A DNA stretch of 64,000 nucleotides from CAG-873 sp910578365 (GTDB lineage Bacteria; Bacteroidota; Bacteroidia; Bacteroidales; Muribaculaceae): NCBI GenBank assembly GCA_951635545.1, contig OX620685.1:1612001-1676000 (forward strand), given 5' to 3'. Position numbers and translations under genes: made by a program. Numbering within the stretch: the first letter of the stretch is position 1; every line of letters begins with the position of its first letter. The notes under the pieces are model-generated. The model did not search any database, had not been told where the DNA came from, and saw nothing but the letters and a program-made list of their open reading frames with translations. Below, piece after piece: positions 10,519-22,916 of this stretch.

Positions 10519-10540
10519 AGAGTGCGCCCCTGCAGGGCGC
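10519..10540 (+). terminator. left half of a sus-operon terminator split by an ISAs1 element
   Basis: Removing the IS (10541-12086) and one 9-bp duplication rebuilds AGAGTGCGCCC-CTGC-AGGGCGCACTCT followed by eight Ts, a strong rho-independent terminator. Today the hairpin arms lie at 10520-10540, while the T-tract is 1.5 kb away at 12096-12107. A shortened hairpin without a T-tract remains on this side. Confidence 0.75.
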
Positions 10541-12086
10541 CACGGCTCTTTCATTTAAACTAAAATAAAGAGCACATCCTCCCTTACCCGCTTCAGTCCG
10601 GAGCGGGTAATTTTTCTATGTCTGTATGTCAAAAGGTTATCCTGTTATCAAAATCTTGTTTTTTTTCAGTTTTGGCTTAAAAATCGCATCAGCCTGGTAA
10701 AGCTCATAGAGACATGTCTCATCAGTTCGGCTATGCCTTTATTTTTGTCCGATCGTTTTTTGCGGAGTCCTTTCCATATTGAGAACACCGAGTAGACTAT
10801 TCTTTGTATAGTGTCGAGGTTTCGGGCGGCTCTTGTCGACTTGCGTTTTATATTGTCCTGCTGAAGATTGTAGTCCAGCCCCCAGTGCATGCTTTCTATC
10901 GACCAGTGGTTGCGCACAATGGTGCCGGGCTTCGGGGTATCTGCCGGCATGCTGCTGACGTACAAACGTTTTTCCGAGGTGTGTATCCCTGTTGACTTTT
11001 TGACTGTGGATGATTCATACTCAATGATGGTCATGTTTCCGCCCCATTTCTCTTTGTCGGCGATGATGTCCAGTCCGTCATATATGCGGTAGGTTCTCGT
11101 CTCTATTCTGCCGTGTGCCAGTTCGGGGCCTTCGGTGTAGGAATATACCGGTGTGTGTGCCACAAGCCTGTCCTCAATGCCGTATCGCAATGACGGCTGG
11201 TTGGCTTTGAGTTCTATCAGAAAGTCACCCCCTTTCTTTCTGATTTTATCGATTATATCCTTCTGCATGGACATGGCGTCGGCTGTCACTATCTTTCCGG
11301 CTATGTCGAGTTTGTCGATAAGCCGCGGAACTGCCTTTATCTCATTGCTTTTCGCCTGGCAGGCCTCTGTAGCCAGAATTATGCCGGTGTTGAACGAGTA
11401 CGCCGACACTATATCAGGATTGCGCCCGTTCTCCAGGACTGTGCCACGCTCGGCCTTGCCGTCTATGCATATTATTTCCTTGCCACACCCTTTTTTGAGC
11501 AGCTCTTTGTGAAATGCCCCGGCAAAATCCTGCATCCTGTCGGCCATCGCATGATCGTTAATGCCGGTTTCAGCACGGCACAGTGTTGATTCTGACGGCA
11601 CGCCGTTCCTGAGAATGCCCAGCCTGTGGAATTTATTGAGATGGAGACGTCCGAATTCAATTATATCGGCACGCCCGACACATCCACACTCTCTGGCTAA
11701 TATCATCAGTATGATGATGTCGGCGAGCCGATGTTGTATATTGCCCTTGTCGGACCTGCGGAAATCGGGGACTGAACGGGCGAAATTCATCAATCTGTTC
11801 AGGATACTGCCGTTGAATTCAGATTTATTTACTAATTTTGAAGTCCGATTGGGCGCATTTACGCCGGTCGAACGCACTTGGTCAAGTGGCTTATTTTTAT
11901 TCATAACTAATTGATTTACAACTATAAAGTTACGAAAAATTGGCCACTTGACCAATTTTTACACTACTTATTTTATTGAAAATCAGAGAAATAAATGCGA
12001 AAATCACCCTTTCCCATTCAGACTTCCCCCGCTATAAAATAAAAGGCTTTTCGGAAGCACTAGACTTTTTAAATGAAAGAGCCGTG
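10541..12086 (-). mobile_element. ISAs1-family insertion sequence, copy 1
   Basis: A 1546-bp element with terminal inverted repeats beginning CACGGCTCTTTCATTTAAA. It is flanked by the 9-bp direct repeat GCAGGGCGC (10532-10540 and 12087-12095). It carries one transposase gene on the minus strand. Its ends match the two other ISAs1 copies in the window (42294-43828, 58585-60119), but the body is clearly diverged, so it is a different element of the same family. Confidence 0.9.
10666..11904 (-). CDS. ISAs1-family DDE transposase
   Basis: A 412-aa transposase with an N-terminal DDE-associated domain (ARSVPDFRRSDKGNIQHRLADIIILMILAREC). Catalytic acidic residues sit in ICIDGKAERGT, IVTADAMSMQKDI and NHWSIESMHWGLDYNLQQD, the usual ISAs1/H-repeat arrangement. 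I chose the ATG at 11904 (MNKNKPLDQ) over the upstream in-frame ATG at 11955 because the promoter -7 element (TAACTTTA, minus strand 11932-11925) lies between them. CCACTTGACCAA occurs at 11944-11955 and its inverse at 11878-11889, bracketing promoter and start codon as in the other copies. Confidence 0.92.
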   Translation of the reverse strand: MNKNKPLDQVRSTGVNAPNRTSKLVNKSEFNGSILNRLMNFARSVPDFRRSDKGNIQHRLADIIILMILARECGCVGRADIIEFGRLHLNKFHRLGILRNGVPSESTLCRAETGINDHAMADRMQDFAGAFHKELLKKGCGKEIICIDGKAERGTVLENGRNPDIVSAYSFNTGIILATEACQAKSNEIKAVPRLIDKLDIAGKIVTADAMSMQKDIIDKIRKKGGDFLIELKANQPSLRYGIEDRLVAHTPVYSYTEGPELAHGRIETRTYRIYDGLDIIADKEKWGGNMTIIEYESSTVKKSTGIHTSEKRLYVSSMPADTPKPGTIVRNHWSIESMHWGLDYNLQQDNIKRKSTRAARNLDTIQRIVYSVFSIWKGLRKKRSDKNKGIAELMRHVSMSFTRLMRFLSQN

Positions 12087-12115
12087 GCAGGGCGCACTCT
12101 TTTTTTTGTTTATAG

Positions 12116-12146
12116 TTCGGCAACTCGCAAATTTTTCGTAAATTTG
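12116..12146 (+). promoter_or_regulatory. promoter of eno
   Basis: TTCG (12116-12119), 19-bp spacer, TAAATTTG (12139-12146). The -33 box differs from TTTG by one base. It lies downstream of the ISAs1 insertion, so eno expression is probably unaffected by the element. Confidence 0.6.
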
Positions 12147-12223
12147 CAGCCGAAATACAAAAGGCCTCAAATAAGGTTTCCGGCTTTACTATGCAACTTT
12201 CAACTAACTTAAGTTATTAAAAT

Positions 12224-13516
12224 ATGAAAATCGAAAAAATTATCGGTCGTGAGGTGCTCGACTCCCGTGGCAACCCCACCGTAGAAGTTGACGTACTGCT
12301 CGAATCAGGCGCTTTCGGTCGCGCCAGCGTGCCCTCCGGTGCATCTACCGGCGAAAACGAAGCTCTCGAGCTCCGCGACGGCGACAAGAGCCGCTACATG
12401 GGCAAGGGTGTGCTCAAGGCTGTAGCCAACGTTAACGGCCCCATAGCCGAAGCTCTCAAGGGCATGAATGCCCTCGACCAGATTGCCATCGACGAAGCAA
12501 TGCTCGCTCTCGACGGTACCGAAACCAAGTCGAACCTCGGCGCTAACGCCATCCTCGGTGTATCGCTTGCCGTTGCCAAGGCCGCTGCCGACTACCTCGG
12601 CCTGCCCCTCTACAAATACATCGGCGGCTGCAACACCTACGTGCTGCCCGTGCCCATGATGAACATCATCAACGGTGGCGCTCACTCCGACGCTCCCATC
12701 TGCTTCCAGGAATTCATGATTCGTCCTATCGGCGCTACTTCGTTCCACGAAGGCATCCGCATGGGTACCGAAGTATTCCACAACCTCAAGAAAGTGCTCC
12801 ACGAACGCAACCTCAGCACCGCTGTGGGTGACGAAGGCGGTTTCGCTCCCGCTCTCGACGGCACTGAAGACGCCCTCAACGTAATCATCAAGGCTATCGA
12901 GCTTGCAGGCTACGTACCCGGCAAGGACGTTACCATCGGCCTCGACTGCGCTTCGTCGGAATTCTACAAGGACGGCGTTTACGACTACACCTGGAAGCAG
13001 GGTGCCGACGCTCCCAAGCTCACTTCGCAGCAGCAGGCTGAATTCCTGAAGGAACTCGTTGAAAAATACCCCATCGACTCTATCGAAGACGGTATGGACC
13101 AGAACGACTGGGAAGGCTGGAAGATTCTTACCGAACTTATCGGCGACCGCTGCCAGCTCGTAGGCGACGATCTCTTCGTTACCAATGTGAAGTACCTCAA
13201 GAAGGGCATCGAGCAGGGCTGCGCCAACTCAATCCTCGTTAAGGTTAACCAGATTGGCTCGCTCACCGAAACCCTCCGCGCCGTAGAACTCGCTCAGCGC
13301 AACGGCTACACCGCCGTTATCTCGCACCGCTCCGGCGAAACCGAGGACGCTACCATCGCCGACATAGCCGTTGCTACCAACGCCGGCCAGATCAAGACCG
13401 GTTCGGCAAGCCGCAGCGACCGTATGGCCAAGTACAACCAGCTCCTCCGCATTGAAGAGCAGCTTGGTGCCGCCGCCGCTTACGGTTACGGCAAGAAGAC
13501 CAAACGTCCTGAATAA
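12224..13516 (+). CDS. eno: enolase (phosphopyruvate hydratase)
   Basis: This cytoplasmic glycolytic enzyme interconverts 2-phosphoglycerate and phosphoenolpyruvate. The 430-aa length is standard. It begins MKIEKIIGREVLDSRGNPTVEVDV and has the N-terminal loop GRASVPSGASTGENEALELRD. It carries the Mg2+-binding and catalytic residues in GDEGGFAP, SIEDGMDQNDW, LVGDDLFVTN and ILVKVNQIGSLTE, and the C-terminal signature VISHRSGETEDATIAD. It is monocistronic: its own promoter lies upstream and a strong terminator directly downstream. Confidence 0.98.
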   Translation: MKIEKIIGREVLDSRGNPTVEVDVLLESGAFGRASVPSGASTGENEALELRDGDKSRYMGKGVLKAVANVNGPIAEALKGMNALDQIAIDEAMLALDGTETKSNLGANAILGVSLAVAKAAADYLGLPLYKYIGGCNTYVLPVPMMNIINGGAHSDAPICFQEFMIRPIGATSFHEGIRMGTEVFHNLKKVLHERNLSTAVGDEGGFAPALDGTEDALNVIIKAIELAGYVPGKDVTIGLDCASSEFYKDGVYDYTWKQGADAPKLTSQQQAEFLKELVEKYPIDSIEDGMDQNDWEGWKILTELIGDRCQLVGDDLFVTNVKYLKKGIEQGCANSILVKVNQIGSLTETLRAVELAQRNGYTAVISHRSGETEDATIADIAVATNAGQIKTGSASRSDRMAKYNQLLRIEEQLGAAAAYGYGKKTKRPE

Positions 13517-13534
13517 TTCAGACTTTTACGACAC

Positions 13535-13573
13535 AAAAAAGCGAAATCTGCTACAGCGGATTTCGCTTTTTTT
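13535..13573 (+). terminator. rho-independent terminator of eno
   Basis: A-run, then GCGAAATC (13541-13548), loop, GATTTCGC (13559-13566), then seven Ts. The symmetry (A6 before, T7 after) would let it work on both strands. Confidence 0.9.
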
Positions 13574-13575
13574 CG

Positions 13576-13583
13576 TAATTTTG
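13576..13583 (+). promoter_or_regulatory. candidate -7 element of the DUF1460 gene
   Basis: TAATTTTG fits TAnnTTTG and ends only four bases before the ATG at 13588. If used, transcription would start at or within a base or two of the start codon. No clear -33 box is visible because that position falls within the eno terminator. Confidence 0.4.
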
Positions 13584-13587
13584 CACC

Positions 13588-14451
13588 ATGAAACACGTAT
13601 ATCTGCTTGCAGTAATCATAATATGCTTCTGTGCCTCCGCAGGCCTGGCCACTCCTACACCCACACGCTTCCATAACGAGGAAGCCGACACAGCGAGAAT
13701 AAACAAAATCCTCGTTGAGAGCATCGCTTCCGGTTTCAAGTCCGCGGGCGAGCGTACCGCCGACATTGCCATGCGCTTTGTCGGCACTCCATACGTGGCG
13801 CACACCCTCGAAGGCCGGCCCGAAGTGCTGACTGTGAATCTCGACGAACTCGACTGCACCACATTCGTCGAAACCGTCATGGCGCTGTCGTACACCGTAG
13901 GCGAAGGCCGAAGCACCTGGCGCGACTTCCTGTACAACCTGCAGCGTCTGCGATACCGCCGTGGCGAAGTCAACGGATATGCCTCGCGACTGCATTACAT
14001 CAGCGACTGGGTAATCGACAACACACACCGCGGCAACTTCAGAGAAGTCACCGCCAATTTCCCCGCCGTGGCATATCAGGTGCGCACCATCGACTTTATG
14101 AGCGCCAACCGCAGTAAATATCCGGCCCTGGCCGACGATAGCGAATTCGAACGCATGCGCTCGGTTGAAATCGGATACCGCAATCACCGCTTCCCCTACA
14201 TAAAAAACTCCGACCTGGCCAAAAAAACTACCATGGCCGAACTGCGCAGCGGCGACATAGTGGCCCTGGTGACAAAAATGAAAAACCTCGATGTCACACA
14301 CATGGGCATCATCATCAAGCAGGAGGGTGTGCCATATCTGCTGCATGCCTCCAGCACCAACGGCAAGGTCGAACTCACATCGGTGCCACTGGCCGACTTC
14401 ATGAAGAGAAATCCGTCGCTGATAGGCATTCGCGTGTTCAGGCTGGAGTAG
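13588..14451 (+). CDS. DUF1460 family protein, NlpC/P60-like fold cell-wall hydrolase candidate
   Basis: A 287-aa exported protein with signal peptide MKHVYLLAVIIICFCASAGLA. The body matches PF07313, described as N-acetylmuramoyl-L-alanine amidase-like with an NlpC/P60-type papain fold. Candidate catalytic Cys90 sits in NLDELDCTTFVETVMAL and candidate His238 in LDVTHMGIIIK. RFVGTPYVAHTLEG and ELRSGDIVALVTK are further family blocks. It probably acts on peptidoglycan or cell-wall-derived peptides in the periplasm, but no substrate is proven. The ATG is the only one giving a signal peptide. It sits immediately after the eno terminator and is transcribed alone. Confidence 0.8.
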   Translation: MKHVYLLAVIIICFCASAGLATPTPTRFHNEEADTARINKILVESIASGFKSAGERTADIAMRFVGTPYVAHTLEGRPEVLTVNLDELDCTTFVETVMALSYTVGEGRSTWRDFLYNLQRLRYRRGEVNGYASRLHYISDWVIDNTHRGNFREVTANFPAVAYQVRTIDFMSANRSKYPALADDSEFERMRSVEIGYRNHRFPYIKNSDLAKKTTMAELRSGDIVALVTKMKNLDVTHMGIIIKQEGVPYLLHASSTNGKVELTSVPLADFMKRNPSLIGIRVFRLE

Positions 14452-14467
14452 GGCATAGCAGCAGGCG

Positions 14468-14499
14468 CTTGCATATATGCGTAATTATGCGTATATTTG
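14468..14499 (+). promoter_or_regulatory. promoter of the CHASE2/caspase pair
   Basis: CTTG (14468-14471), 20-bp spacer, TATATTTG (14492-14499), ending 17 bases before the CHASE2 gene's ATG. The -33 box has one mismatch to TTTG. Confidence 0.6.
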
Positions 14500-14516
14500 C
14501 GCATTAATTTGTATAT

Positions 14517-15707
14517 ATGACACACAAGCGACACATTGCCGAGTTCCTGCGCCGTCTTATGCCGCCGTATTCGCGGCTGTGGCGTGCGGTGCTGTCGGCC
14601 ACAGTGGCGCTGGCTCTAATACTGGGCGACTATCTGCTCGACAACTATCCCTATCCGGTGCTCGACGATGTCGATTCGCTGGCATTCATCGAACTGATGT
14701 CGGAGCGTGTGGCCCACCGGACCAATGACTCCATACTCTATCTCAATGTGGCATACGATAAACAGCTGGTGCCGCTGACCGACGATTTCGGCGACACTAT
14801 GGGCTCGGCCGTGGTTACCGACCGCGCCGTGCTGCTGCATCTGCTCGAAGCCGCCGAGAATGCCGATTACCGCTTTCTGGTACTCGATGTCCGTTTTGAC
14901 CAAGGCATGCACACCGACTCCGACTCGGCACTCTGGGCCGTGATGGCGCGCCTGCCGCGATTTGCCTACAGCGCGCACTCAGAGGGTGAAAATGCCGCCG
15001 ACAGCTCGATACTGCATATCGCCTCGATTTCGGACTACGGAGCTACACTTTCCACAGGCTTTACACGCTGGCAATTCCTGCAGGAGGCGGGCGAGTCGAT
15101 GCCTATGACAATGTACCGCAGCATTGATGGCGGAGAAATACGGCGCCATGGCTGCTTCTATACCGACCGCGGACGCTTGTGCCGCAATACGCTGTTCATA
15201 CCCCTGCCATCAGACATACTTCTGCCCGAACGGCCCGACGGGCAGGTACGCTACCCCCTGCTAAGCTCGCAGGTGATGCGCTGGAACGACGACAGCGAAC
15301 TGGCCGGCATGATGCGCGACCGCATAGTGCTGGTGGGCGATTTCGACGGCGACACCCACGACACCTATATAGGCTCCGTACCCGGTCCGGTGCTGATAAG
15401 CTGCGCTTACGGTCAGCTGCGGCAGGGCGCGCATCTGGTCAACTGGTGGTTCATGCTGTTTATATTTGCTATATACGGTCTTATATGCTACCGTGTGCTC
15501 TCAGCCTCGTCGCTGTGGGAGCGCTTCGGCTGGGTGCGCCGCCATCCGGCTATGGTCACACTGCTGTCGTTTTTCGGCTGGGAATTCCTTCTCACGCTGC
15601 TGAGTGTGGCCATGTATCTGATAATGGCCGAAAGTTTCATAACCTTTCTGCCGGCAGTAACATTCACAGCCCTGGGCTGGCTGAACAGCCATTTGTCGAA
15701 AAAATAA
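14517..15707 (+). CDS. CHASE2-like membrane sensor protein
   Basis: A 396-aa membrane protein. One N-terminal membrane segment (about residues 22-40, LWRAVLSATVALALILGDYLLD) is followed by a ~270-residue extracytoplasmic CHASE2-like domain. Recognisable blocks are DDVDSLAFIELMSERV, TDRAVLLHLLEAAENADYRFLVLDVRFD and DRIVLVGDFDGDTHDTYIGSVPGPVLISCAYGQL. It ends with two or three membrane helices (NWWFMLFIFAIYGLICYRVL and two after residue 345). No kinase, cyclase or other output domain is fused. The caspase-fold gene starts 21 bp downstream, so the pair is probably co-transcribed. The stimulus is unknown. Confidence 0.75.
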   Translation: MTHKRHIAEFLRRLMPPYSRLWRAVLSATVALALILGDYLLDNYPYPVLDDVDSLAFIELMSERVAHRTNDSILYLNVAYDKQLVPLTDDFGDTMGSAVVTDRAVLLHLLEAAENADYRFLVLDVRFDQGMHTDSDSALWAVMARLPRFAYSAHSEGENAADSSILHIASISDYGATLSTGFTRWQFLQEAGESMPMTMYRSIDGGEIRRHGCFYTDRGRLCRNTLFIPLPSDILLPERPDGQVRYPLLSSQVMRWNDDSELAGMMRDRIVLVGDFDGDTHDTYIGSVPGPVLISCAYGQLRQGAHLVNWWFMLFIFAIYGLICYRVLSASSLWERFGWVRRHPAMVTLLSFFGWEFLLTLLSVAMYLIMAESFITFLPAVTFTALGWLNSHLSKK

Positions 15708-15728
15708 TAGATATATAATCCAATACTT

Positions 15729-17318
15729 ATGTTACAACTAAAACATGCAATCATCCTGGCAGTGGTATTTATAATGCCGCTGGCAGCAGTCTGCGCCGAT
15801 AAACTTACAATCACACGTCTTACCGGAAGCAAGGTGTTGATAGGAGGTCGTCAGCTCAAGGCCGGGGACTCGTTCGACGAAGGCGATGCCATCAGCTGGG
15901 CCTCCGCCACACAGCAGATGGAAGCCAAAAACACACGTACAGGAAATATTTATCGTTTCTCAGCCCGTCAGTTCGCCTCAAAAAAAGGCATAAGTTCAGT
16001 GCGCGATTTCTTTCTGCGCGTCAACAAAGCCTCAACTCGTAAGGCCGAGGGAGCCGACCTGGCTTTCACTGCCTCGCCTGAAGCATCAAAGTTTCCCGAG
16101 AAGCGCGTGGCCCTGCTTATAGGCAACTCCAACTACACCAACATATCGTCGCTGCGTAATCCTATGTACGATGCCGAAGCACTCTCCGAGGCCCTCGGAA
16201 AGCTCGGTTTTGATGTGTATGAGGCCTATGACTGCGACTACAACGACATGATTTCGGCCCTGAACACCTTTGCGTCCAAAGCCGGCGGATACAATGTGGC
16301 CATGTTCTACTACTCGGGGCACGGCCTGCAGGAGGATGGCCGCAACTACCTTATCCCCGTTACCGCAAATCTCGAGTTCAAGTCCGAACTCACCCGCTGC
16401 CTCGATGCCTACGACGTTCTTGAGCGCATTGAGAATTCAGGTGTTGAAACCCGCATAGTGTGCTTCGACGCATGCCGCGACGTAAAAACTTCATGGACCC
16501 GCTCGGCTGCCACCGGCCTCACAACTATCGAAGGCAATCCGGGCACCGCCGTAATATGCTCGACCCGCAGCGGTCAGGTGGCCCTCGACGGTGACTCCGA
16601 CAACAGCCCCTTTACCACCGCATTCGTCAATGCGTTATCCGACCGTGGCCGTGGCTTCTCCGACATGATGAGCCGCGTGGTGAAATCGACCTACGACATC
16701 ACCGACCGTCGTCAGTGTCCTATTGTCAACGGCACCCTGCTGTCCGATTTCGTGTTCAATCCTGTAGGCACAGCCATCCGTACGCTTACCTCTGTGGCAA
16801 GCAGCGCAGTAGCCGCTGCAGTGTCTGCCGCACCTGAGCCGCAGTCCGCTTATCAGCAGTCCGCTTATCAGCAGCCAGTCCCTCCGTCACTACCAGCCAT
16901 AATGGTAGAGAACGACGTGCCCAACTTGGCCGTGTCGGTAGCTCCGGCCCGTCGTGCCGGTAAGAATGTGTTGGTCGATATTATATTTACCAACATGGGC
17001 TCACAAGCCAAGAAATGTACCTTTGTCGACAAGGAACCATGTGCCGGCTACGACGATTATGTGACCACCGCGTGGGACCTGAGCGGCAACTCGTATGAGA
17101 TGAATGGCGGAGGCATGACACTGATGAAAGGCGAGGAGCGCTTGTGGAGTGCTCCTACATTGCCCTCCGGCGTACCGGTGAAAATTACACTTGTAATACA
17201 TAATGTGCCGCGCAATGTAAACATGTTTGCCATGCTCTCCATGGCTTTTCGCGACATGATGCCCGGCGAGTCATACGGGCAGGCTCTGATGCGTGTTCGG
17301 AACTTGCCTATACAATAG
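15729..17318 (+). CDS. caspase-fold (peptidase C14) exported protein
   Basis: A 529-aa protein with signal peptide MLQLKHAIILAVVFIMPLAAVCA. Residues 24-100 form a small beta-rich domain (LTGSKVLIGGRQLKAGDSFDEGDAISW). Residues ~126-345 are a caspase/metacaspase fold: KRVALLIGNSNYTNISSLRNPMYDAEAL, then YYSGHG with candidate catalytic His198, then IVCFDACRD with candidate Cys249. A Ser/Gln-rich linker with repeated QSAYQ follows. The last ~130 residues look like a beta-sandwich (VLVDIIFTNMGSQAKKCTFVDK). The signal peptide implies periplasmic or surface action. It follows the CHASE2-like gene by 21 bp. A role in stress or conflict is possible but not shown by the sequence. Confidence 0.8.
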   Translation: MLQLKHAIILAVVFIMPLAAVCADKLTITRLTGSKVLIGGRQLKAGDSFDEGDAISWASATQQMEAKNTRTGNIYRFSARQFASKKGISSVRDFFLRVNKASTRKAEGADLAFTASPEASKFPEKRVALLIGNSNYTNISSLRNPMYDAEALSEALGKLGFDVYEAYDCDYNDMISALNTFASKAGGYNVAMFYYSGHGLQEDGRNYLIPVTANLEFKSELTRCLDAYDVLERIENSGVETRIVCFDACRDVKTSWTRSAATGLTTIEGNPGTAVICSTRSGQVALDGDSDNSPFTTAFVNALSDRGRGFSDMMSRVVKSTYDITDRRQCPIVNGTLLSDFVFNPVGTAIRTLTSVASSAVAAAVSAAPEPQSAYQQSAYQQPVPPSLPAIMVENDVPNLAVSVAPARRAGKNVLVDIIFTNMGSQAKKCTFVDKEPCAGYDDYVTTAWDLSGNSYEMNGGGMTLMKGEERLWSAPTLPSGVPVKITLVIHNVPRNVNMFAMLSMAFRDMMPGESYGQALMRVRNLPIQ

Positions 17319-17429
17319 AGCTGAAAAAATATGTTTTTCAGCATAAAATTGAACATCGTGTAACTTACCTACACTCAGCGAAATGTATATTTTGTAAATA
17401 TTTTTTAACATAAAATTCTTTCGAAAATA

Positions 17430-17461
17430 TTTGGTGGGTAAGAAAAAACCGCGTAACTTTG
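17430..17461 (+). promoter_or_regulatory. rrn operon promoter
   Basis: TTTG (17430-17433), 20-bp spacer, TAACTTTG (17454-17461) is a perfect Bacteroidetes promoter, about 220 bases before the mature 16S 5' end. The rest of 17319-17683 is leader sequence with no gene. Confidence 0.8.
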
Positions 17462-17683
17462 CACTCGCTTTCGGGAACGACCTGAGAGCGACAAAAACTG
17501 AGAACATTGAAACGATTACAATAGACAAGAGTAGTACAAGAGCAAGGTTCATGCCGTAGGGCATGACAAACGTCTCTGGTCAATTCTACCAAACCAAATA
17601 AAGCGAGCAATCTGCGAGCAAAAAGGAACTTTGAAGTTGTCTTGCGACACAATAATTCTGAAAAGAATAAAACAAGATAAACA

Positions 17684-19223
<1,540 letters not shown>

Positions 19224-19307
19224 CTGGAGCAACGACTTCAAAAAAAAAATGGCAAGAACGCCAAAGGCGCCAAAAAGCCTTGGACTACTCACGCTGTCTA
19301 TTGATTC

Positions 19308-19381
19308 GGGGGATTAGCTCAGCTGGCTAGAGCACCTGCTTTGCAAGCAGGGGGTCAACGGTTCGAATCCGTTATTCTCCA
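19308..19381 (+). tRNA. tRNA-Ala (anticodon TGC)
   Basis: A cloverleaf can be drawn. The acceptor GGGGGAT pairs with ATTCTCC (with G-T wobbles), the D arm begins GCTC, the anticodon stem CCTGC/GCAGG holds loop TTTGCAA, and the T arm is AACGG-TTCGAAT-CCGTT. No CCA is encoded. It is the only tRNA in the 16S-23S spacer; no tRNA-Ile is present. Confidence 0.93.
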
Positions 19382-19589
19382 CTCGAAAAAGAGTACATTG
19401 ACATGTTGGAAGCGATATTGAAGAAATTCGATATCACGTATCACGAGCAAACAAAGCAAAAATCATAACAGATAATTCTTTCAGACAATTCAGCTGAAGT
19501 ATTTCTACAGGCCGCGCCGACAGACCGTCGGCTCTCCATGAAGGGAGCGACAGACAGGCAGGCGCGAAAAAGGCAATTTTCTCAATAAA

Positions 19590-22488
<2,899 letters not shown>

Positions 22489-22654
22489 GGCAGCAATGCC
22501 AACAGAGCCGCGCGGCGCCCCCGCGACGGCAGGCGGTAGAAAGCCGCTTCAGCAGAATCTGAAAGAGCAAGTTATGAAACAGCGCGAGTGATACACTTCC
22601 AACGCTCTTTTTCACCTTATAACGTCGCCACTGATGGTGACGGACAAAGAAACT

Positions 22655-22762
<108 letters not shown>

Positions 22763-22763
22763 A

Positions 22764-22800
22764 AGCGCCTTTCAGAGCAATCTGGAGGGCGCTTTTTTTT
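22764..22800 (+). terminator. rrn operon terminator
   Basis: A 13-bp stem (AGCGCCTTTCAGA with TCTGGAGGGCGCT), GCAA tetraloop, followed by seven further Ts. A strong rho-independent terminator. Confidence 0.95.
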
Positions 22801-22877
22801 GTGCCCCTGTGCCAGGTGGGCTGTGCTAAATTTATAATTATTGGAGCTGCGGTGTGGCGAATTACGGATTATTTCCG

Positions 22878-22885
22878 TAAATTTG
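22878..22885 (+). promoter_or_regulatory. -7 element upstream of the beta-galactosidase gene
   Basis: TAAATTTG matches TAnnTTTG and lies 31 bases before the chosen GTG start. No convincing -33 TTTG is present. Confidence 0.45.
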
Positions 22886-22916
22886 CAGATAATGTACTAA
22901 TAAAGAATTGTGTACC

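Noticed and set aside
11976..12212. 78-codon frame beginning MKIREINAKITLSHS
   Set aside because: It starts in the ISAs1 end and runs through the broken terminator and the eno promoter; no protein-like character and no independent support.
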